A stretch of DNA of 64,000 nucleotides from Paenibacillus guangzhouensis (GCF_009363075.1 NZ_CP045293.1:6111501-6175500), one strand, 5' to 3'. Shown: positions 9,106 to 18,162, counted from the first letter of the stretch. Numbers and translations: made by a program. Notes: generated by a model not told the origin, from the letters alone.

Positions 9106-9450
9106 TTGGATACATCAGAACACCTTATTTTAACCAAAGCTCCGTTCGGCAAAACATGTGCAATCGAGAAAACACTCGATGTGATCGGGACGAAATGGAC
9201 GTTCTTAATCCTCCATGATTTGTTGATTGAAGGAACGATGCGGTTCAGCGATATTCTGAAGTCGATGGATGGCATTAGTCCGAAGACGCTGGCGCTCAGA
9301 CTAAGAGAGCTAGAGCAGCACGGCCTGCTGATACGCACGGTGTACCCTGAAGTACCGCCGCGGGTGGAGTATACATTAACGCCCAAAGGAAAGCAGCTGG
9401 AGGGTGTATTCATAGAAATGAAACGGTTCGGATTAGGTTTGATCGATTGA
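9106..9450 (+). CDS. HxlR-family transcriptional regulator
   Basis: This 114-residue winged-helix protein belongs to the HxlR family. The segment TLDVIGTKWTFLILHDL, the FSDILKSMDGISPKTLALRLREL recognition helix region and the YTLTPKGKQL wing are clear. Cys18 sits just before the first helix, at the same place as the redox-sensing Cys of YodB and related regulators. The start is TTG 9106 after GAGGAGGG. Divergence from namA suggests it represses that gene and itself and is released by thiol-reactive electrophiles; that is an inference from family knowledge and context. Confidence 0.85.
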   Translation: MDTSEHLILTKAPFGKTCAIEKTLDVIGTKWTFLILHDLLIEGTMRFSDILKSMDGISPKTLALRLRELEQHGLLIRTVYPEVPPRVEYTLTPKGKQLEGVFIEMKRFGLGLID

Positions 9451-9466
9451 TCTACATGCAGCAAAA

Positions 9467-9505
9467 AAAGAACACGATGGGCGAACCCATGGTGTTCTTT
9501 GTCTT
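9467..9505. terminator. Bidirectional terminator between the HxlR gene and the ydjG-like gene
   Basis: AAAGAACAC and ATGGG pair with CCCAT and GTGTTCTTT around CGAA, with an A-tract upstream and T-rich bases downstream. Confidence 0.85.
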
Positions 9506-10612
9506 TTATGAAGCCGGTGCTTGCTGTGCGAATACGGAGAGCAGGATTAAGGCCACGAGGATGCAGAAAAGTGTGAAGAACGTAATCTTCCAGCCGCTGC
9601 GCGGGACTTTGCCGGATACCTTGCCTGTCTCGCCGTTCACCATGTAACGATAGGTTTTTTTCTTATACGTGTAGGTAGCGTTCCATAACGGTAGGAGGAT
9701 ATGTTTGTAGGTCTCGTTGTACGTTTTCGTCGAGATGCTAAGATGCCGTATTTCATCTCCTCCGATTTCTCCTCGGATTTCCTGCTCCAGCTGATCGTCC
9801 ATCCGTGACGCAGCTTCATCCCAGCCTTCGCGAAGCGGGACGGTGTATCGTTCTGCGATAAATCCGCTCAAATATTCCGGCTGATAAGGAACGAGTTCCT
9901 TCAACCCGAAATCTTGGAACCGATCGAGCAGCTTCGAGTCGTGCTGATGAGACGCAGGGACGAGAATATCATCAAAAGAACGATCGTAATCGCCACTCGT
10001 CCAATGCCATACGGTGTACCGAACTTGCTCGGTGTACGTCTCCGTCTTGCCGTCGACGACACGCGTTCGTGTCTCTGTCCGATAATGGTAATCGCCTCGT
10101 TCGGCCGTATAGGAGGATTCGGTATCTGCATCGAAAGTCCAGAACGGGATGTAGATCCCGGAGACGTTAGATCGCGTATTTTGTTTTTTGAAGGCATTCG
10201 GCACGAACCATTTTTTCTTTTTCCATTGGAGAAAAGCGGCATTGGCTTCGTCTTTGGAAATATGAAACGGCATCAGCGATTCGGGACGAATTCCCGTTGG
10301 ATCGCCCTGTGCTAGTACCTTCGGTGAACCGCAAAAGGCGCAGACAGCAGCGGTCTGTTCCGCGGGAATCAGCATCTGAGCGCTGCAATTCTCACATTTG
10401 ACGACCTGCTGCTCGGTTCCCCAGTCCATACGCGAAGCGTCGGTATCATCGAGAAAATCCAGTTCGTATTCGTAGACCTTATCATCGTCCTGTTCAATAG
10501 GCGTCAGGGTGCCACAATAGCTGCATTTCATCTGTTGGCTCTCGGTGTCGAATGTCATCTGCGCCCCGCAGCTCTTGCATGGAAAACGGATCGGTGCTTC
10601 AGATACAGCCAT
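9506..10612 (-). CDS. YdjG-like double zinc-ribbon membrane protein
   Basis: This 368-residue protein starts with two zinc ribbons (CKSCG with CSYCG, then CENCS with CAFCG) in its first 100 residues, has a soluble middle part rich in aromatic residues, and ends with one transmembrane helix (near residues 345-365). This layout matches B. subtilis YdjG, which works with YdjF (PspA), YdjH and YdjI in a membrane-stress response. The start ATG follows GGGGGAAGG and lies 10 bases after the stop of the YdjI-like gene, so the two form an operon. Biochemical function is unknown. Confidence 0.7.
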   Translation of the reverse strand: MAVSEAPIRFPCKSCGAQMTFDTESQQMKCSYCGTLTPIEQDDDKVYEYELDFLDDTDASRMDWGTEQQVVKCENCSAQMLIPAEQTAAVCAFCGSPKVLAQGDPTGIRPESLMPFHISKDEANAAFLQWKKKKWFVPNAFKKQNTRSNVSGIYIPFWTFDADTESSYTAERGDYHYRTETRTRVVDGKTETYTEQVRYTVWHWTSGDYDRSFDDILVPASHQHDSKLLDRFQDFGLKELVPYQPEYLSGFIAERYTVPLREGWDEAASRMDDQLEQEIRGEIGGDEIRHLSISTKTYNETYKHILLPLWNATYTYKKKTYRYMVNGETGKVSGKVPRSGWKITFFTLFCILVALILLSVFAQQAPAS

Positions 10613-10622
10613 GTCCTTCCCC

Positions 10623-11693
10623 CTATACTTTATTTCCGCAATTGGAACAGAATTTCACGCTGGAAGCGAGCGATTGACCGCATTCGGAGCAGAATTTCTT
10701 CTCTGGGCGCGGCGTTCCGCACTCGGGGCAGAACTTGTCGGTTGGCTTCATGCCATGACCGCAAGAGCCACAAGGTTCACTGCTAACGACAGTCGGAGCC
10801 GGCTGAGCCGGTTGTGGTTCGTTCGGTGCGCCGGACGGCGTATTCATGGCTTGCTGGAACATTTGCCCCATCGCCATGCCTGCGCCCATGCCTGCACCGG
10901 CACCGGCTAAGCCGTTGCCCGGGTTGTTCGCTGCATCTCGGATCGACTCTGCTGCTTGGAATTTCATATATTGATCCAAGTTGCCTGCGACATTCATGGA
11001 AGATTTCCGGTCAATCATGCGCTCAACCTCTTCCGGCAAGGAAATATTCTCAATGTAGAAGCCGGTCAAGCTGAGTCCGAACGGATTGATACGCGGCTCC
11101 AGCTTCTGCTGCGTTGCCGCGCTAAGCTCGTCGTAATGAAGGGCAAGATCCATGATCGGAATGCGCGATTCGGCGAGCAGATCGCTGACACCCGAGATAA
11201 TGACGGAACGAAGATAACCGCCAATCTGATCAGGGCTGAAGGAAGACTGCGTGCCGAATATTTCTTTTAAGAAGAGGGCAGGGTCCTGCACGCGGAACGC
11301 ATAGCTTCCGAATCCACGTAGGCGGACGGCGCCCAGATCCGCATCCCGCACGATAATCGGATTTTGGGTGCCCCATTTCTGATCGGTGAAATTCCGTGTA
11401 TTCACGAAATAAACGTCGGCTTTGAATGGCGAATTGAAGCCGTATTTCCACGATTTCAGCGCAGTGAGTACGGGCATATTCTGCGTGCTAAGCGTATAGG
11501 TACCTGGACCGAACACATCGGCAATCTGTCCTTCATTTAAGAAGATAGCCGCTTGGGATTCGCGAACGATGAGCTTCGCTCCCATTTTGATCGCATTGTC
11601 ATAGACAGGGAATTGGTGTACGACTTCATCGGTTTGATCGGTCCATTCGATGACCTCAATGAACTGGCCTTTAATAAACGAGAACAATCCCAT
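10623..11693 (-). CDS. YdjI-like SPFH-domain protein with C-terminal zinc ribbons
   Basis: This 356-residue protein has an SPFH/virion-core-like domain over roughly residues 20-220, a glycine/alanine/proline-rich linker around 230-290 (NGLAGAGAGMGAGMAMG) and two C-terminal zinc ribbons (CGSCG/CPECG and CSECG/CSNCG). It resembles B. subtilis YdjI, a membrane-microdomain-type stress protein that recruits a PspA homologue. It is the first gene of a two-gene minus-strand operon with the YdjG-like gene. No PspA or YdjH gene is adjacent, unlike in B. subtilis. Confidence 0.75.
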   Translation of the reverse strand: MGLFSFIKGQFIEVIEWTDQTDEVVHQFPVYDNAIKMGAKLIVRESQAAIFLNEGQIADVFGPGTYTLSTQNMPVLTALKSWKYGFNSPFKADVYFVNTRNFTDQKWGTQNPIIVRDADLGAVRLRGFGSYAFRVQDPALFLKEIFGTQSSFSPDQIGGYLRSVIISGVSDLLAESRIPIMDLALHYDELSAATQQKLEPRINPFGLSLTGFYIENISLPEEVERMIDRKSSMNVAGNLDQYMKFQAAESIRDAANNPGNGLAGAGAGMGAGMAMGQMFQQAMNTPSGAPNEPQPAQPAPTVVSSEPCGSCGHGMKPTDKFCPECGTPRPEKKFCSECGQSLASSVKFCSNCGNKV

Positions 11694-11880
11694 GCTCCTA
11701 CCTCCATTGAATGAATCTTGTATTTTGAAAAAATGAATCTATTGGCTCTGACGACGTAGTCGTTTCTTCCTATTATAACGAAATTAAACGCTGACGTACT
11801 ACAAAATCTATCACTTTCGCTCGAACCTTGTCCGATATGATATAATTTCTTGGACATGGAACAGTTGGAGGCACATAAGG
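11694..11880. promoter_or_regulatory. Divergent control region of the ydjI-like and TrmB genes
   Basis: Two back-to-back -10 elements are visible: ATTATA at 11772-11777, which is TATAAT on the minus strand for the ydjI-like gene, and TATAAT at 11841-11846 on the plus strand for the TrmB gene. Neither has a good -35 element at 17 bases, which suggests activator help or another sigma factor. No clear palindrome was found. Confidence 0.45.
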
Positions 11881-12708
11881 ATGATGGAGCAGTTAGTACA
11901 ACATTTAAAAGTGTTAGGTTTTACGGAGATGGAATCCAAAATGCTTATCGTGCTTGCGGAGCAAGGCTCGATGTCTGGCTACGAGGTAGCTAAGCGTCTT
12001 GGGGTATCCCGTTCGAATGTATATGCCGCGTTGCAGAAGCTCGTGGACCATGGGTTCGTGCTGTGCAGTAAAGGGGAGCCCACGCATTATACGGTGCTGC
12101 GTGTGGAGGAACTGACTCGTATGATTGGCGATCAATTGCAGAATTCGATCCGCCATGTGGAACAGTTGATGCCGAAGCAGTCGAATGATGTAACGGAGTT
12201 TTTTAGTCTAGATAGCGAGAAAAAAGTGATCGAGCGTGTACGGCAAGAGCTCGGACGAGCGCAGCAGGAGATCATTGTCGACGTGTGGGCCGAAGAAGCG
12301 ACGCTCTTCCGGGAGGATCTGGAGCAGGCGGAGAAGCGCGGCGTCAAAGTCTTCTGGTCGGTTGTAGAGAGTCTAGAGGAGCATCGGCAACGGAGAATGC
12401 AGCTGCAGCTTCACTCTTCGTTAGAAGGGGATACAGCCAAGAGGGATCAACCCTATGGGCGTAAATTCTCGATCGTGATCGACCGCAAATGGAGCATGCT
12501 CGGTATGCGCGGGGAAGACATCCCGACGAAGGCGCTGGTGACGGAACACCCGGCGCTGCTGGAGCTGCTGCTCAACCATTTCGCACAAGAGTTGGTCCTG
12601 TTCGAAGTGGAGCATGAACTAAGTCCTGAGCTGCGTGAGCGGTTTGGAGCGAATTTTGAGGGGATTTATCGGAAGTATTTTCAGAGCGGTCTTGTGAATG
12701 TGAAGTAG
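11881..12708 (+). CDS. TrmB-family transcriptional regulator
   Basis: This 275-residue protein has an N-terminal winged helix (residues 1-70; SGYEVAKRLGVSRSNVYAALQKLVDHGFV is the recognition region) and a C-terminal regulatory domain of the TrmB type. Members often sense sugars or other small ligands. The ATG follows GTTGGAGGC; a second ATG three bases downstream is possible. It is divergent from the ydjI/ydjG-like operon, so it may control it, but no operator is visible. The ligand cannot be predicted. Confidence 0.75.
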   Translation: MMEQLVQHLKVLGFTEMESKMLIVLAEQGSMSGYEVAKRLGVSRSNVYAALQKLVDHGFVLCSKGEPTHYTVLRVEELTRMIGDQLQNSIRHVEQLMPKQSNDVTEFFSLDSEKKVIERVRQELGRAQQEIIVDVWAEEATLFREDLEQAEKRGVKVFWSVVESLEEHRQRRMQLQLHSSLEGDTAKRDQPYGRKFSIVIDRKWSMLGMRGEDIPTKALVTEHPALLELLLNHFAQELVLFEVEHELSPELRERFGANFEGIYRKYFQSGLVNVK

Positions 12709-12816
12709 GATGTTGCGTGATCAAAAGCCAACGATTAGGAAAATAAAGGAATATTGACCTCCTGTATGGAATATGGAACTACATGACGAGTTTTAGTTCA
12801 ATCAGGAGGTTGCCGG

Positions 12817-13428
12817 ATGAATATCATTACCCCGCAGCGGTTGTATCACGGTACGACGGATCAATATGTGCCGTCCTTTCAGAATAAGCTGCTAAATAGT
12901 CAGTATTGGCGTCCAGGACGCGATTTCGGAGAGGGATTCTATACGACGATCTCCGCAGCGCAAGCGAGAAGGTGGGCGCATAAAATGGCGCGGAGCTCCG
13001 TGCTCGGTCAAGTGCACGCATGCGTGCTTGAGATTGAGCTGCTCGCGATGCCGGCGGATATCGAACCGCGTATTTTCTTAAGCGATTCCATCGCTTGGGC
13101 CGAGTTCATTATGTCGCATCGCAAGGCGGATGTGAAGGGCCAGGACCCTTGTGCGCAGCACCCAGATATCATCATCGGACCGATGGCGGATAGTGACACT
13201 GGTAAAATCATGCAAGAAGCGATACAATTAAATAGAGACGTCCATTGGTTCTATGACCAAATTACGAGGTCGATGCGAGGCAGAAGACTAGATTCGCTAT
13301 ATTTGGGCAATCAAGTCGTATTTTCGTCAGAAAAATGGGAGTCATTTCTTCGTCTTGTTGGATATAATATTTATATAGGAGGAAGGTGGGTCTATCATGA
13401 AAACGCAAGTGCGACTGAACACTTATGA
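12817..13428 (+). CDS. DUF3990 protein, possible ADP-ribosyltransferase-fold toxin
   Basis: This 203-residue protein matches DUF3990: YHGT near the N terminus, DFGEGFYTT followed by AQARRWA, then AWAEFIMSHRK and PDIIIGPMADSDTGKIM. Such proteins are thought to share the ADP-ribosyltransferase fold, and several occur in toxin-antitoxin-like pairs; neither activity nor target is known here. The start follows AGGAGG at 12806. Its last 32 bases overlap the start of the next gene in another frame, which implies coupled expression. The pair is bounded by the TrmB gene upstream and a strong terminator downstream. Confidence 0.7.
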   Translation: MNIITPQRLYHGTTDQYVPSFQNKLLNSQYWRPGRDFGEGFYTTISAAQARRWAHKMARSSVLGQVHACVLEIELLAMPADIEPRIFLSDSIAWAEFIMSHRKADVKGQDPCAQHPDIIIGPMADSDTGKIMQEAIQLNRDVHWFYDQITRSMRGRRLDSLYLGNQVVFSSEKWESFLRLVGYNIYIGGRWVYHENASATEHL

Positions 13429-13696
13429 ACGTGGGATTGTAAATGCATTGATGACAGGCTTTGGATTTACGGCAAGCGCAGCGCGTGAGCTGGTGGTTCA
13501 GTATATAAGCGTCATTCGCAAACTGGGCGGTTATGATCCCTGCCATGACCATGCCGAACGATTGGTTCAGGCGCGTCAACTCCAAGTCACGCCCGAAGCT
13601 TGGTTGGAGCGAATTCAGGCCATTGACCGTGAAGTCGCGAAGGACAAAGGCATTCCGCATCTCGAACGCAGCGAGCCGTACGCTCGCGTCAGATAA
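13397..13696 (+). CDS. Small unknown protein overlapping the DUF3990 gene
   Basis: This 99-residue protein is not recognised with confidence. It begins MKTQVRLNTYERGIVNALMT, looks soluble and mostly helical, and is moderately charged. It lies 32 bases inside the end of the DUF3990 gene and has a very strong ribosome binding site, AGGAGGAAGG, within that gene. In other Firmicutes DUF3990 genes are paired with small partner genes (for example DUF3791), which suggests an antitoxin or immunity-like partner, but I cannot align this protein with DUF3791. Function should be treated as unknown. Confidence 0.6.
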   Translation: MKTQVRLNTYERGIVNALMTGFGFTASAARELVVQYISVIRKLGGYDPCHDHAERLVQARQLQVTPEAWLERIQAIDREVAKDKGIPHLERSEPYARVR

Positions 13697-13703
13697 TAAG
13701 AAA

Positions 13704-13744
13704 CCCCGCAAGGGCCTAGGATTCAAGGGCCCTTGCGGGGTTTT
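13704..13744. terminator. Strong bidirectional terminator
   Basis: CCCCGCAAGGGC and GCCCTTGCGGGG form a perfect 12-bp stem followed by TTTT and preceded by AAA, between the DUF3990 pair and the convergent NUDIX gene. Confidence 0.92.
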
Positions 13745-13748
13745 GCTG

Positions 13749-14453
13749 TTAGAGCGCGAGTAGTGCTGTTAGCACGCGCTCGTAGTAGGCGTCGCCATGC
13801 GGCACGAAGTCCTGCCGCATCAGGCGCACGCTGCGCTCGGACATCGCAGGCACGTCATGGCCTGTGATGTCCGAGCTGCCCGCAGGGGCGAGCCGGCTCG
13901 GCCGCTCGCCCAGCGGAAACGCGAGGCCGCGCGCGTCGACCGACTCGCGCGCGCCCGCGAGCAGTTCAAGCATCTCGCGCAGCGATGCTTGGTAGAGCCC
14001 AGCCACTTCCGACGCCTGGAGGCGGTAGGAAGTGAGGGGTTGATCGCAGCGTACGCCGAATAGATGGCAGTACTCGCGATCCACGAAGGGAATACCGCGC
14101 ACGTCGCCAGTATTCTCGTATTGGGCTGCCCCGAGCGAGGTCAGCGACTCGAACGCGACTGATAGGCCGAGTTCTTCTTCGAGCTCCCGCGCAGCTTGGC
14201 GCACGGTCTCCCCGGCAGTCAGATGACCTGCGGCCGTAATATCATAGCAGTTCGGGAACGTATCTTTCAGCGCGTTCCGCTGCTGGAACAAGACCTGACG
14301 GTCCGCACCTTCCCCGCTGACGATCCAGCAGTGGAAGGATTGATGCCAGTATCCTTTCGCATGCACTTCGGATCGTGGTGCCACACCGAGATGATTCATG
14401 GTCTCATCGTAGATATCGAAGAGCTCTTCGTCTTGTGCCATAGGGCTTGTCAT
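13749..14453 (-). CDS. NUDIX hydrolase (Idi-like subfamily)
   Basis: This 234-residue protein has an N-terminal region common to IPP isomerase-like NUDIX proteins and a Nudix box starting GHLTAGE and ending RELEEELGL. The spacing between the first Glu and the RE pair is six rather than the classical seven residues, which I believe also occurs in this subfamily. The substrate is unknown. It ends with an Arg-rich, GC-rich C-terminal third. The ATG follows AAGGAGCG and is 15 bases downstream of the mscL stop, so it is probably co-transcribed with mscL. Confidence 0.8.
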   Translation of the reverse strand: MTSPMAQDEELFDIYDETMNHLGVAPRSEVHAKGYWHQSFHCWIVSGEGADRQVLFQQRNALKDTFPNCYDITAAGHLTAGETVRQAARELEEELGLSVAFESLTSLGAAQYENTGDVRGIPFVDREYCHLFGVRCDQPLTSYRLQASEVAGLYQASLREMLELLAGARESVDARGLAFPLGERPSRLAPAGSSDITGHDVPAMSERSVRLMRQDFVPHGDAYYERVLTALLAL

Positions 14454-14468
14454 GCGATTCGACGCTCC

Positions 14469-14945
14469 TTAGACGCCTGTTGAAGGCTCCGTCTTCGTGA
14501 GTTGCGATGTGCAGTGACCACAGCGGGTAGCTTGTACCGGAATCGAAGAATAGCAATACGGGCAGTCCTTCGTTGTAGGCTCAGCAGCCACTTCTTCTTT
14601 CTTCTGTTCACGCTTCAGCATATTAATCCCCTTCACCAGCATGAAGACGCAGAAGGCGATAATGAGGAACTCAATAATGACGTTGATAAATTGTCCGTAT
14701 GCAATGACAGGGATGTTCTCTGCTTTGACTTGCGCTAAAGTTCTCCCATTCGTACCATCCGCTAGCGGAATATACAGATCCTTAAAGTCAACAGCCCCAA
14801 GCAATCGCCCGATTGGAGGCATGACGACATCATTAACCACCGAAGTTACAATTTTACCGAATGCTCCCCCAATGATAACCCCGACGGCAAGATCAATGAC
14901 ATTTCCGCGGACGGCAAATTCTCTAAACTCTTTCATGATTTTCAT
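14469..14945 (-). CDS. mscL: Large-conductance mechanosensitive channel with zinc-ribbon tail
   Basis: This 158-residue protein is MscL, which opens under membrane tension during hypo-osmotic shock. The first helix and pore segment [24 protein letters not shown] and the second membrane helix near residues 75-100 are clear. Instead of ending with the usual short cytoplasmic helix, it continues into a zinc ribbon, CPYC then ten residues then CGHC. I chose ATG 14945; a TTG at 14954 would place the start only three bases after the GGAG of the ribosome binding site. It precedes the NUDIX gene in the same direction. Confidence 0.9.
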   Translation of the reverse strand: MKIMKEFREFAVRGNVIDLAVGVIIGGAFGKIVTSVVNDVVMPPIGRLLGAVDFKDLYIPLADGTNGRTLAQVKAENIPVIAYGQFINVIIEFLIIAFCVFMLVKGINMLKREQKKEEVAAEPTTKDCPYCYSSIPVQATRCGHCTSQLTKTEPSTGV

Positions 14946-15046
14946 CGAATACAATCTCTCCTTTACCCATACGTGCTAATACCAATATTAACATTATAGG
15001 GTGTAATTGATTTGTTTAAAACCTGGGAATCCTAAAATAACCGTCA

Positions 15047-15093
15047 AAAACCGAACGAAATGACTTTCGCCATGTCGAATTATGCGGTATACT
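15047..15093 (+). promoter_or_regulatory. PurR box and promoter of xpt-pbuX
   Basis: AAAACCGAACGAA at 15047-15059 closely fits the B. subtilis PurR box (AWWWCCGAACWWT). A weaker inverted half, TGTCGA at 15073-15078, lies 16 bases further on, the spacing known for paired PurR boxes. TATACT at 15088-15093 is a likely -10, with TTTCGC at 15065-15070 as a weak -35. Guanine-riboswitch consensus segments are not found in the 5' region. Confidence 0.6.
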
Positions 15094-15113
15094 TCTACTT
15101 TATAGCGAATTAA

Positions 15114-15716
<603 letters not shown>

Positions 15717-15717
15717 C

Positions 15718-17019
15718 ATGCAACTCCATCGTCATCCGCTCAAGACGTTATCTCTTGGGTTTCAACATGTGTTAGCCATGTACGCAGGCGCCGTCATCGT
15801 ACCGCTTATTGTAGCGGGTAATCTCGGGATGAGTCAAACGGAGCTCACGTATTTGGTAGGAATTGATCTATTAATGTGCGGTGTGGCGACACTACTGCAA
15901 CTATGGAATAATCGGTTTTTTGGGATCGGACTGCCTGTTGTGCTGGGTTGTGCGTTCCAAGCGGTTGCACCCATGATTACCATTGGCAAACAGTTCGGCG
16001 TATCCGCAATTTATGGCGCGATTATCGCTTCAGGTTTGTTCGTCGTCCTTTTCTCAGGGCTATTCGGGAAGTTAATTCGATTCTTCCCGCCAGTCGTAAC
16101 CGGATCGGTGGTCACGACGATTGGGGTTACGCTGATTCCAGTTGCTCTAACGGATTTAGGCGGCGGACAAGGGGCTGAGGATTTCGGAAGCATAGAGAAC
16201 TTATTGCTAGGCTTTGGCGTCCTTATCGTCATTATTCTGATCAATCGGTTCTCGGGCGGATTTATGCGCGCCATTTCGATCTTGTTAGGGCTTGTACTGG
16301 GTACAGTCGCTGCTGGATTTATGGGTAAAGTCGACTTGCATCCGGTGCTTGACGCGAGCTGGCTACATCCCATTAAGCCGTTCTATTTCGGTACGCCTAA
16401 GTTCGAGCTGTCCGCGATTGTGACGATGATTATTGTTGCTATTGTGAGTGTGGCGGAGTCGACAGGGGTGTTTATGGCCTTAGGCAAAATTATGGATCGA
16501 GAGATTACGTCGAAGGATTTGGCCAAAGGATACCGTGCAGAGGGACTCGCGATTATGCTCGGCGGGATCTTTAATGCATTCCCATACACGACGTATTCAC
16601 AGAACGTTGGCCTGATTCAAATGAGCCGTGTGAAGACGCGGGATGTGATCGTGACAGCAGGGGGAATACTCGTCCTGCTCGGATTCGTACCGAAGATCGC
16701 TGCGATGACGACAATCGTGCCGACGTCTGTGCTTGGCGGCGCGATGATCGCAATGTTCGGGATGGTCGTATCTTCCGGGATTCGGATGCTCGGTTCGTCG
16801 GTCGATTTGAACAACCACGAGAATTTACTTATCATCGCCTGTTCCGTTGGTATGGGGCTTGGCGTTACCGTAGTGCCGAATTTATTTCATGCGCTTCCCG
16901 ACTGGTTGAATATTCTAACCGGGAATGGGATCGTAGCTGGAACCTTTACGGCGATTTCGTTGAATATCCTATTTCACGTCCTTCGGCGGAGTAAGCCGGC
17001 AGAGACAGAAGAAGTATAA
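15718..17019 (+). CDS. pbuX: Xanthine permease
   Basis: This 433-residue NCS2-family transporter has about twelve to fourteen membrane segments and starts MQLHRHPLKTLSLGFQHVLA, where the QHVLAMYAGAVIVPLIV segment is typical of XanP/PbuX permeases. It lies one base after the xpt stop. An in-frame ATG at 15706 would overlap xpt and the ribosome binding site AGAGGA, so ATG 15718 is preferred. Partnership with xpt supports xanthine over uracil or urate as substrate. Confidence 0.92.
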   Translation: MQLHRHPLKTLSLGFQHVLAMYAGAVIVPLIVAGNLGMSQTELTYLVGIDLLMCGVATLLQLWNNRFFGIGLPVVLGCAFQAVAPMITIGKQFGVSAIYGAIIASGLFVVLFSGLFGKLIRFFPPVVTGSVVTTIGVTLIPVALTDLGGGQGAEDFGSIENLLLGFGVLIVIILINRFSGGFMRAISILLGLVLGTVAAGFMGKVDLHPVLDASWLHPIKPFYFGTPKFELSAIVTMIIVAIVSVAESTGVFMALGKIMDREITSKDLAKGYRAEGLAIMLGGIFNAFPYTTYSQNVGLIQMSRVKTRDVIVTAGGILVLLGFVPKIAAMTTIVPTSVLGGAMIAMFGMVVSSGIRMLGSSVDLNNHENLLIIACSVGMGLGVTVVPNLFHALPDWLNILTGNGIVAGTFTAISLNILFHVLRRSKPAETEEV

Positions 17020-17023
17020 GAAA

Positions 17024-17056
17024 CCCCTCCTTGCATCGATGCGAGGAGGGGTTTTT
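17024..17056. terminator. Terminator after pbuX
   Basis: CCCCTCCT, inner GCAT/ATGC pairing, AGGAGGGG, then TTTTT. The palindrome has A residues upstream and may also serve the convergent lipid kinase gene. Confidence 0.92.
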
Positions 17057-17073
17057 ATAACCACTGAATTGAT

Positions 17074-17979
17074 CTATCCTTGTGCCGTCATCAAACGAAG
17101 AGCCCCAGGATGAATCTCAGCCGTAAGCGGCGTTACAGCGACCTGTTCACCGTCCCCGAATCCGATACGCTGCAGCTCGGATTGAATCTCCACCTTGGAA
17201 GCGCGAAGCATTGTGACGAATGGCAGCTTCGTATGCCGACCGAAGAGGATCGTAGGGAATAGTCGTAACAACTGCCATTTCGTGCAGCGATGCACGACGC
17301 AGATATCTAATGCACCGTCGTCTGTATGCGCTTCCGGACAGATTCGGAGTCCGCCGCCATACGAAGTCGTATTCGTAACGGCGACGAGCCAAGCTTCGTT
17401 GAATGTCTGCGCTGTGCTGCCGTCTACGCTTAACTCAAGCCGAGCGGGTTGATAGCGGAACAACGTCTGTAGGACGCCGATAATATAAGCGAGCCGACCG
17501 ATGCCGAGCCGGTTGCACCAGGCCTTATAGCCGCTCGCGTTCACCGCGTTCGCGACTTCCGCGTCGAACCCGACCGCGAGCGCCGTTAGCGTCCGCTCGC
17601 CGCCGGCCGTGCCGATCAGGTCGATGCTGCGCATGCGCCCTGATAATGCTACATCCAGCGCCGCCAGCGGCTTGCGCGGGATGCCGAACCCCCGCGCGGT
17701 ATCGTTCCCCGATCCCGCAGGGATAACCGCGAGCGGAATGCCGCTCGCGGAGAGCAGCGGCACGATGCTGTGAATCGTGCCGTCGCCTCCGAGCACCGCC
17801 ACCAGCGTAGGCGGCTGCTCGGCAATCGCATCGCGCACGCACTGCTGGGCCTGTGCCGCGCTAGAGGTGATGGCGTAGCGATAGGGGACGCCTCGAGCCT
17901 TCAGGATAGGCTCGATCTCGCCCCATACGCGTCCGCCTGCACCGTTGCCAGCTAGTTCATTGATGATGAAGAAATACAA
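17074..17979 (-). CDS. Diacylglycerol kinase family lipid kinase (DagK/YegS type)
   Basis: This 301-residue protein has the DAG kinase catalytic signature: GGDGTIHSI near residue 65 and PAGSGNDTARG near residue 90. Such enzymes phosphorylate diacylglycerol or related lipids at the membrane surface. I chose TTG 17979, which follows GGGGAGCG at nine bases; the upstream ATG 18003 has no site. Much of the gene (about 17500-17900) is clearly richer in GC than its neighbours. Exact lipid substrate is unknown. It seems to stand alone. Confidence 0.82.
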   Translation of the reverse strand: MYFFIINELAGNGAGGRVWGEIEPILKARGVPYRYAITSSAAQAQQCVRDAIAEQPPTLVAVLGGDGTIHSIVPLLSASGIPLAVIPAGSGNDTARGFGIPRKPLAALDVALSGRMRSIDLIGTAGGERTLTALAVGFDAEVANAVNASGYKAWCNRLGIGRLAYIIGVLQTLFRYQPARLELSVDGSTAQTFNEAWLVAVTNTTSYGGGLRICPEAHTDDGALDICVVHRCTKWQLLRLFPTILFGRHTKLPFVTMLRASKVEIQSELQRIGFGDGEQVAVTPLTAEIHPGALRLMTAQG

Positions 17980-18064
17980 GAATAATCGCTCCCCAGTTGT
18001 CATGTCTTGAGATCATTATAGGAACTGACCTCAGAACGCGCAATCAGAATCTATGCAGAACGCA

Positions 18065-18093
18065 CAAAACGCCTCCCGTCTTAAGGAGGCGTT
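18065..18093 (-). terminator. Minus-strand terminator
   Basis: AACGCCTCC (18068-18076) and GGAGGCGTT (18085-18093) form a 9-bp stem; on the minus strand it is followed by TTTT. It would end the operon that begins with the MFS gene. Confidence 0.8.
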
Positions 18094-18162
18094 GCTTATT
18101 GCTTTTCCATATAAGAGTGTTTAATGTTTCACTGCTCTTATATTTTCTGAAGATATATTTTT

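Noticed and set aside
14196-14352. Defective Nudix box in the NUDIX hydrolase
   Set aside because: Spacing between Glu and the RE pair is one short of the classical pattern, but I believe this occurs in the Idi-like subfamily and all acidic residues are present.
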